Below, one piece after another: positions 24,867 to 30,036 of a stretch of DNA of 64,000 nt. This DNA comes from Streptomyces diacarni. GTDB taxonomy: Bacteria; Actinomycetota; Actinomycetes; Streptomycetales; Streptomycetaceae. Each line of letters starts with the position of its first letter. Position 1 is the first letter of the stretch. The DNA is taken from positions 62,001 through 126,000 of the forward strand of contig NZ_QOIN01000035.1 of assembly GCF_003323715.1 (NCBI RefSeq), given 5' to 3'. Below the pieces are notes generated by a model. That model was not told the origin of the DNA. It saw only the letters and a list, made by a program, of their open reading frames with translations, and did not search any database. Both the position numbers and the translations under genes were made by a program.

Positions 24867-25870
24867 CCGGCACCGGCCCTGGGACCGGGAGCGGCACCGG
24901 CACCGGCCCTGGGACCGGGAGCGGCACCGGGACGGCGACCCGGCCGCCACGCGCGTACGCCGCCCCGTCCCGCGAGAACGCGGCGCCGGGGGACGTCCCC
25001 GGCGCACCGGCGGCGGACTGGTGGTACGTGCGCGCCTACCCCGGAGGCCCCGGCGCCATGGACGCCGCCGTCCGCGCCGCCCTCCCCTGGCTGGCGGCCC
25101 GCGCCGCCGAGCTGGACGCGCCCGCCTGGCACTTCCTGCGCTTCTGGGACGCGACGGGCCACCACCTGCGGCTGCGCCTGCGCTGCACCCCCGACCAGGC
25201 CGACGCCCTGCACGCCCGCACGGACGAGCTGCGCGCCCTGCTGACGGACCTGCCGCAGGGCGCGGAAGGCCACGCGGGGGAGGCGGGCGGCGGACTGCTG
25301 CCGGCCGAACCGAGCATGGCCCCGCGCCGCCAGCCCGTCGGCGTGAGCCCCGCACCGTACGCGCCCGAACTGGCCAAGTACGGCGGCGTCCACGGCATCC
25401 ACCTCGCCGAGGACGTCTTCACCGACGGCTGCGCCCTGCTGGCCGAGACGGACCTGGTGGCCCACCCCGCCGCGCACGCCCGCGCGGCCGCCGCCGTGGC
25501 CCTCACCCAGGCCCTCGTCACCGCCTGCCTGGCCCCGGGCGAGAGGGACGCCTTCTGGACGGCCCACCGCCGCCGCTGGCTGGCCCGCCTGCGGATGGCC
25601 CTCCCGGCCGACGAGACCAGGCAGCGGCTCAACTCCCTGGCGTCAGCGGTACGCGACGCACCGTGGCCCCAAGGCGCGGTGCGCGCCCGACTGGACGCGC
25701 ACGTGCGGGTGACCCGCGGGGTACTGGACCGCTGCACCGTGACCCGCGTCCCCGTGCCCCGCGCCGAGCTGCTGCTCCACCACGTCCACATGGCCCACAA
25801 CCGGCTGGGCTTCCCGCCACCGGAGGAGGCGGCGCTGGTGCTGGTGGCGCGCGGTCTGATGGCCCCCTGA
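24863..25870 (+). CDS. SpaB_C-type elimination protein (split LanB C-terminal part)
   Basis: Product of 335 residues behind GGGGAGGAGAACCG. After a repeated Gly/Thr N-terminus (24867-24930) comes DWWYVRAYPGGPGAMDA and WHFLRFWDATGHHLRLRLR, the hallmark start of the thiopeptide-type bacteriocin biosynthesis (SpaB C-terminal) domain, then ALLAETDLVAHPAAH and LLHHVHMAHNRLGFPPPEEA at the end. In split LanB systems this unit eliminates glutamate to give dehydroamino acids. The related pyridine synthases share the fold, but only one copy exists here and the LanB half needs an elimination partner, so elimination is the likelier role. Confidence 0.85.
   Translation: MTGTGPGTGSGTGTGPGTGSGTGTATRPPRAYAAPSRENAAPGDVPGAPAADWWYVRAYPGGPGAMDAAVRAALPWLAARAAELDAPAWHFLRFWDATGHHLRLRLRCTPDQADALHARTDELRALLTDLPQGAEGHAGEAGGGLLPAEPSMAPRRQPVGVSPAPYAPELAKYGGVHGIHLAEDVFTDGCALLAETDLVAHPAAHARAAAAVALTQALVTACLAPGERDAFWTAHRRRWLARLRMALPADETRQRLNSLASAVRDAPWPQGAVRARLDAHVRVTRGVLDRCTVTRVPVPRAELLLHHVHMAHNRLGFPPPEEAALVLVARGLMAP
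24867..24930 (+). repeat. Two 30-base direct repeats at the 5' end of the elimination gene
   Basis: A unit starting ACCGGCACCGGCCCTGGGAC is repeated directly in frame and encodes Thr-Gly-rich peptide. It looks like a slippage product and may be a flexible tether. Confidence 0.8.
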
Positions 25871-25892
25871 GGGGACGCGTCGCACCGTCACG

Positions 25893-25950
25893 CGCATGCG
25901 ACGAGCGGGTGGGAGGGTGTTCCTCCCACCCGCTCGGGGTGTCGCATGCG
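25893..25950. terminator. Bidirectional terminator at right end of the RiPP cluster
   Basis: An inner perfect 13-base stem (25903-25915 with 25923-25935) sits inside an outer perfect 10-base stem (25893-25902 with 25941-25950). It lies between the elimination gene and the convergent transglycosylase gene and marks the cluster boundary. Confidence 0.85.
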
Positions 25951-26006
25951 TGCGCGCGTGTATGTGCGTGGTGCCTGTGCGGTTGTCGGCTGTTGGGGCC
26001 TTCTGC

Positions 26007-26645
26007 TCAGTAGGCGGAGTCGACGTTGTCCATGGTGCCGTAGCGGTCGGCGGCGTAGTTGCAGGCGGCGACGATGTTGGCCACGGGGTCGGTGAGCTTA
26101 TCGGCGGTGCCCTTGACGTGGTACTGGTCGAAGGTGGGCTGGATCACCTGGAGCAGGCCCCTGGAAGGGGTGCCCTTCTGAGCGTTGACGTCCCAGTCGT
26201 TGACCGCGTTGGGGTCGCCGGCGGACTCGCGGATGATGTTGCGCTTGATGCCGTCGTAGGAGCCGGGGATGTCGTGCTTGTCCATGATGGCCTTGGCCTC
26301 ACGGATCCAGCCGTCCAGATTGTCGGGGTAGGACTTGCCGTCCTTCGCCTCGGCCTTGGTCTCCGCCTTGCCCTCGGCCTTGGCCTTGCTCTCGGAGCTC
26401 TCGGGCTTGGCCTCGTCCTTCGCGTCGGCCGTGGCGGGCTTCGTCCCCGGCCTGGGGGCGTGCGCGGCGGCGTCGGCCTTGGCGACCTCGTCGACCTTGA
26501 CCGCGTAGGAGGCGGGCTTGGCCGGCTTCGCCTCGTCCTGGGTGGCGGCGTGGGCGGTGCCGGTCAGCGTGGCGGTGGCGATACCGGCGGCACCCAGGAC
26601 GGTCAGGCCGGTGGACAGCTTGGTGTTGCGCAGAGCAGTACGCAT
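26007..26645 (-). CDS. Secreted lytic transglycosylase (SLT domain)
   Basis: Product of 212 residues. A signal peptide of about 34 residues ends TGTAHAA. A charged Lys/Glu/Ala-rich segment (~40-110) follows, then an SLT-type domain: IKRNIIRESAGDPNAVNDWD with the catalytic glutamate in RESAG, PSRGLLQVIQPTF, and DPVANIVAACNYAADRYGTM. It would cleave glycan strands of peptidoglycan outside the cell. Similar Streptomyces genes act in germination and growth and several are controlled by structured leaders. The ATG at 26645 is chosen because the signal peptide starts there; the long region upstream is noncoding. Confidence 0.88.
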   Translation of the reverse strand: MRTALRNTKLSTGLTVLGAAGIATATLTGTAHAATQDEAKPAKPASYAVKVDEVAKADAAAHAPRPGTKPATADAKDEAKPESSESKAKAEGKAETKAEAKDGKSYPDNLDGWIREAKAIMDKHDIPGSYDGIKRNIIRESAGDPNAVNDWDVNAQKGTPSRGLLQVIQPTFDQYHVKGTADKLTDPVANIVAACNYAADRYGTMDNVDSAY

Positions 26646-27157
26646 GCGAGCGGGATGCCTTTCGAAGGGGGACACATCCGGCCGCGCTCCCCGGGCTCCG
26701 TGCCCGGTCTCGTCGCGACCTGGGCCCACCCTGCGGACCGGCTCCCCACCACGACAACTATGTGACGTACTATCCCGCTTCGTCCGATTCGCCGAGCGGC
26801 GAGGTGCTCCGCTGTCTTGACCCCCAGCGGGGGCAAAATGGACATCCGAAGCCGTTTCGTATGTGACGTGGCCCCTATGGGTGCCCTCACACGCGCCCCC
26901 CACCGCCCTCACCGACAGCCCAGTGACCCCTCACGCACCGTCGCCGGAATCCACCCCCCAACGGGGCTCCCGGCGGTGCGTGAGGGCGGTACACGTGCGC
27001 TCGGACAGCAGCGCAGGGCGGCTTCCGGGGCGCAACCGGATCTGGCTGGCCAAACGCCACCCTCCCGCGCTGCTCGTACCGTCTACCTGGGTGCGTGGAC
27101 GCTGCTCACGCTGGCCCGCACCCGCCACCACCCGGCGCCCCCGGTCCGCGGTCTCGT
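26646..27157. other. Intergenic region, 512 bases, with structured leader of the transglycosylase gene
   Basis: On the minus strand, the part next to the gene (26646-26800) is rich in paired segments. CCGGTC (26704-26709) pairs with GACCGG (26736-26741), enclosing smaller hairpins, and GGGGAGCC and AGGGTGGGCCC boxes are present. The rest (26800-27157) shows no convincing gene on either strand. Confidence 0.5.
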
Positions 27158-27499
27158 CTAGCCCCAGGCGCCGTCGTCATCTCCCAGCACCCGGGGAGCG
27201 AACACGCCGCCGCCCGGGCCGCTTCCGTTCTCGCCCGGCGCGAACCCGCCGTGGCCCGGTTGGCCGCCGTTGTCGCCCGGCGCGAACGTGCCGTTGCCCG
27301 GTTGGCCGCCGTTGTCGCCCGGCGCGAACCCGCCGTGGCCCGGGCCGCCCTCGTTGTCGTCCGGCAGGGTGGTCGAGTGTCCGGCGGCTGTCTGGTCGCC
27401 CGCATCGACTGCTGCCGCTGTCCCTGCCGCAGCCCCGACGCCACCGCCCGCGATCAGCGCGACCGCGACCGCGCGGGCGATCAGTTTCCTTACAGTCAT
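27158..27499 (-). CDS. Small secreted Gly/Asn-rich repeat protein
   Basis: Product of 113 residues; ATG preceded by GAGGGG. The N-terminal ~32 residues are a signal peptide (KLIARAVAVALIAGGGVGAA, cleavage near TAAAV). The mature part contains three 14-residue repeats of the type FAPGDNGGQPGHG, rich in Gly, Pro, Asn and Asp, and a short tail. No enzymatic motif is seen. It is probably an exported, disordered or Gly-rich wall-associated protein. Not recognised as a named family. Confidence 0.7.
   Translation of the reverse strand: MTVRKLIARAVAVALIAGGGVGAAAGTAAAVDAGDQTAAGHSTTLPDDNEGGPGHGGFAPGDNGGQPGNGTFAPGDNGGQPGHGGFAPGENGSGPGGGVFAPRVLGDDDGAWG
27229..27354 (-). repeat. 42-base tandem repeats coding for FAPGDNGGQPG units
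   Basis: TCGCCCGGCGCGAA recurs at 27231, 27273 and 27315, an exact 42-base (14-codon) period, with few differences between copies. Confidence 0.85.
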
Positions 27500-27696
27500 G
27501 AAATCCCCTCGTGTACAGGCCGGTGCGTCCGACCGGCCACCAATGTCTGCACGCATGGGCGCCGGCACCGATAGTAGGGCGCAGCGGGCCGACAGCGGCC
27601 CTCGCACCTACGAGGTGGACAAACCTGAGGAGCGGTGCAGGCCCCCCCGGGGGTGGGGGCCGGGAAGGCGGCATGCCCTGGTGGCGAGCCCGGCCC

Positions 27697-28107
27697 TCAG
27701 GCGTGGAGGTCGCCGTGTTGGACGGCGATGATCGTGCCGGAGTCTCTGGCGTCGTTGGTCTGCGCGAAGAGGACGGTGCGGCGTTCCTGGGGGAGGGCGG
27801 CGCCGACCTCGGCGGCCAGGCTGGCCAGGTCCTGGCGGCACGAGGGGGACCGCTCCAGGAGAGCCGTCAGTTCCAGGGTCCACAGGCCGAGGAGGGTCCG
27901 CCGGACGTCGTCGGGTGCCGTGGCCTCGTCGACGAGGGCGGCGTTGCGGTCGAGTTGCGTGGCGATCGCGGCCCGGCGGTCGTGGGTCTCGTCGCGGTGG
28001 AAGAGGCGCAGGACGGCCCCTCTCGTGTTCTGCCACAGGTCCGTCGCCATGGCCGCGACGACCGCCGCGGCGCCCGTCTCGGCGAGGGCCGCCAACTCCT
28101 GGGTCAC
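27697..28107 (-). CDS. Small helical protein with C-terminal amyloid-like signalling motif
   Basis: Product of 136 residues from a GTG behind AGGAGCG, starting 10 bases after the cyclase-like gene stops, so the two form an operon. Residues 1-105 are predicted helical (AAAVVAAMATDLWQNTRGAV, RRTLLGLWTLELTALLE), a layout repeated in many Streptomyces proteins of unknown role. The C-terminus has TNDARDSGTIIAVQHGDLHA, closely matching the end of the cyclase-like protein (RASGNGVVYATQHG). Short C- or N-terminal motifs shared between a helical protein and a STAND-linked partner are typical of bacterial amyloid signalling sequences. The function is inferred from this context. Confidence 0.65.
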   Translation of the reverse strand: MTQELAALAETGAAAVVAAMATDLWQNTRGAVLRLFHRDETHDRRAAIATQLDRNAALVDEATAPDDVRRTLLGLWTLELTALLERSPSCRQDLASLAAEVGAALPQERRTVLFAQTNDARDSGTIIAVQHGDLHA

Positions 28108-28117
28108 GGACGCTCCT

Positions 28118-28891
28118 TCACTGGCCGCGGGTGAGGTGGATGTTCTGCGTGCCGTGCTGTGTCGCGTAGACGACCCCGTTGCCCGACGCCCGGTTGACCA
28201 TCTTTCCCGGGGCCCGAGCGGCCGGGGCCTCGTCGGCCGGGGCCGGAGCGGCCGGGGACTCGTCGGCCGGGGCGGTGGTGGCGTCGGGTTCGGGTGTGTG
28301 CGGGGGGCCCGTGTACCCGGGCAGGTGCAGCCACGCGTCCGCGGCGTGCTCCTTCTCCGCGAGGGTGACCTTGCCGAACGTCTCGGGTTCGATGCCGGGG
28401 TAGCCGTGGCGCACGGTCTCGTCGTAGAAGTGCTGCGAGATCAGGAGTGAGGCGGTCACGGTGTCGGGGGCCGCGTCGAGGGCGGCCCGCGCCTGCCGGG
28501 CGTCGAGCAGTCTGGCGAGGACTTCGAGGGGACGTCCTGTGACCTGGCCGTCCCGACCGAGGCAGACGTCTCCCGCGTGCAGCGCGACACGGACCCTGAT
28601 GCTGGTCAGGGGGCCCGCCATGCGGTTGTGGGCGCGCAGGCGGACCGCGAGTTCGGGCAGCAGTGGATGGATCAGCCGCCTCTTGCGGACGCCGGGCGGC
28701 GCGGTGATCCGGAAACCGTCGCCCAGGTCGTCCCTGAGGCAGGCGTCCCAGTCGATGCCGCTCTCTTCGAGGGCCTCGCGGAGCGACTCGCGCAGTACGT
28801 CGCGGATTCGGTGCAGCGCCACGTTGCCGCGCGCCGCCGAGTGCGCGATGTCGACGGCCAGCAGAGCCCGGTGTTCCAGTCTCGGTTCCAT
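28118..28891 (-). CDS. Nucleotidyl-cyclase-like (class III fold) protein with C-terminal signalling motif
   Basis: Product of 257 residues. The ATG at 28891 has GGAGGAG just upstream. Residues ~8-190 align with the class III cyclase fold: LLAVDIAHSAARGN (first metal Asp), DDLGDGFRITAP (second metal Asp in GDG), and RVALHAGDVCLGRDGQVTG followed by RPLEVLARLLDA. In true cyclases the last element reads V-N-x-A-A-R. Here the Asn position is Glu while the Arg stays, and the substrate-binding Lys position before GDG is not Lys. After a Pro/Ala-rich linker the C-terminus carries SGNGVVYATQHGTQNIH. It may be a modified cyclase or a nucleotide sensor. It is divergent from a Crp/Fnr gene. Confidence 0.75.
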   Translation of the reverse strand: MEPRLEHRALLAVDIAHSAARGNVALHRIRDVLRESLREALEESGIDWDACLRDDLGDGFRITAPPGVRKRRLIHPLLPELAVRLRAHNRMAGPLTSIRVRVALHAGDVCLGRDGQVTGRPLEVLARLLDARQARAALDAAPDTVTASLLISQHFYDETVRHGYPGIEPETFGKVTLAEKEHAADAWLHLPGYTGPPHTPEPDATTAPADESPAAPAPADEAPAARAPGKMVNRASGNGVVYATQHGTQNIHLTRGQ

Positions 28892-29003
28892 GCGCTCCTC
28901 CATGACGGCGGCGGCACCACGGCAGCGGCGGCACGGTGGCGGAGGTGACTCCTGGCGTGCCCGTGTCCGCCGAGCGCCACGATGCCCGCTCGGTGGCGCC
29001 CGG

Positions 29004-29023
29004 ATCCCGTAGTCGTACGGGAT
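29004..29023. promoter_or_regulatory. Crp/Fnr-type palindrome between divergent cyclase-like and regulator genes
   Basis: ATCCCGT (29004-29010) and ACGGGAT (29017-29023) are perfect inverted repeats separated by 6 bases, the geometry of Crp/Fnr-family operators. It lies between the two divergent starts (28891 and 29123). Confidence 0.6.
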
Positions 29024-29122
29024 TCGGCCGAAATTCGCGGGGCCGGTTGTCGGTGAAGACCCCACCCGCGGCGCGTCGCGCGGCGCACACTGGTGCGGGA
29101 AGCAGCGAGCCAGGGGGGACGT

Positions 29123-29854
29123 GTGGGGGACGCAGGCGCCTGTCGGAACGCCCGCGGTGGACGGTCCCGGGCCGGCCCCGGCTGGCCCGCGCCGAGTCTG
29201 CTGGGCGGTCTCGGCGGTGCCGCGCGCGACCAGTTGCTCGCCCTGGGTGTGCACACCAGGTACGAGGCCGGCCGTGTCCTCATCCGCGAGGCGGAGCCGA
29301 CCGGTTTCGTCCTCGTCCTGCTCGGCGGCGTGGTGAAGGTGACCGCGCGTACCCATGACGGGCGGGACGCGCTGCTCGCGGTGCGCATGGGCGGCGACCT
29401 GGTCGGCGAGTTCGCCGCCGTGGACGGCGGCCCGCGCTCGGCGACGGTAACCACGTGCGGGGCCGTGGCCGCCAGGCTCGTCACCCGTGGCGACTTCCTC
29501 GACTGCCTGCGCAGGGAGCCGCGGATCGCGCACGCCGTCAACGCCTCCATCGTGACCAAGCTGCGCGCCGCCAACAGGCACCGCGTCGACTTCGCCGGAT
29601 GCGACGCCGGTACCCGGCTGGCCCGGGTACTGCACCAGATCGCGATGACGTACGGGGAGCCGCTGGGCGCCGGGGCGGTCATCCGCTGGCCCCTCACCCA
29701 GCCGGAGCTGGCCACGTTGTCCGGTGCGGCGGAACCCACCGTGCACAAGGCGCTGCGCAGGCTCCGCGAGACGGGCGTGATCTCCACGGGGTACCGGTCC
29801 ATCACGGTGGAGGATCTCGCCCTGCTGCGCGGCGTGGCGTTCGCCGCCCCGTGA
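29123..29854 (+). CDS. Crp/Fnr-family transcriptional regulator
   Basis: Product of 243 residues from a GTG after AGGGGGGAC. Residues ~30-145 form a cyclic-nucleotide-binding-type beta barrel (TRYEAGRVLIREAEPTGFVL, MGGDLVGEFAAVDGGPRSAT; the G-E-F-A-x-x-D-G-x-P-R-S-A-T string matches the phosphate-binding cassette, with the Arg retained). The C-terminal HTH is at ~190-235 (LTQPELATLSGAAEPTVHKALRRL). The intact Arg-Ser in the cassette suggests that it can bind a cyclic nucleotide. Divergence from a cyclase-like gene and a shared palindrome suggest that it controls this locus. GTG 29121 is out of frame and not used. Confidence 0.85.
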   Translation: MGDAGACRNARGGRSRAGPGWPAPSLLGGLGGAARDQLLALGVHTRYEAGRVLIREAEPTGFVLVLLGGVVKVTARTHDGRDALLAVRMGGDLVGEFAAVDGGPRSATVTTCGAVAARLVTRGDFLDCLRREPRIAHAVNASIVTKLRAANRHRVDFAGCDAGTRLARVLHQIAMTYGEPLGAGAVIRWPLTQPELATLSGAAEPTVHKALRRLRETGVISTGYRSITVEDLALLRGVAFAAP

Positions 29855-29922
29855 CGGTGGAGGAATCGAGCAGAAACCGTCGTGTGACGGGATCGCCGCA
29901 CCGGACCGTTCCTAGTGTGGCG

Positions 29923-29986
29923 CACGGAGACCGAGGCGCACGGAGACCGAGGGGCACGGAGACCGAGGGGCACGGAGACCGAGGGG
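29923..29986 (+). repeat. Four tandem 16-17-base repeats upstream of the STAND gene
   Basis: Unit CACGGAGACCGAGGGG, four near-identical copies between the Crp/Fnr stop and the STAND ATPase start. They could be iterated binding sites or simple slippage repeats. Confidence 0.85.
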
Positions 29987-30036
29987 CGAGGACACGGGCC
30001 GTGTGGACGCGCGGCCCGGGAAGGCGGTGGTGAGGC

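Noticed and set aside
12086..25870. Classification as a typical pyridine-containing thiopeptide cluster
   Set aside because: Cores are Ser/Cys-rich, but only one SpaB_C-type protein is present and it is needed for glutamate elimination, so no cycloaddition enzyme is left.
26817..27161. Plus-strand open frame of 114 codons
   Set aside because: No codon bias, no domain, no good ribosome site; it covers the noncoding region between two minus-strand genes.
29923..29986. CRISPR array
   Set aside because: Units are directly abutting without spacers, and no cas genes are present. The same applies to the other tandem repeats in the window (9475, 38421, 53315, 62858).
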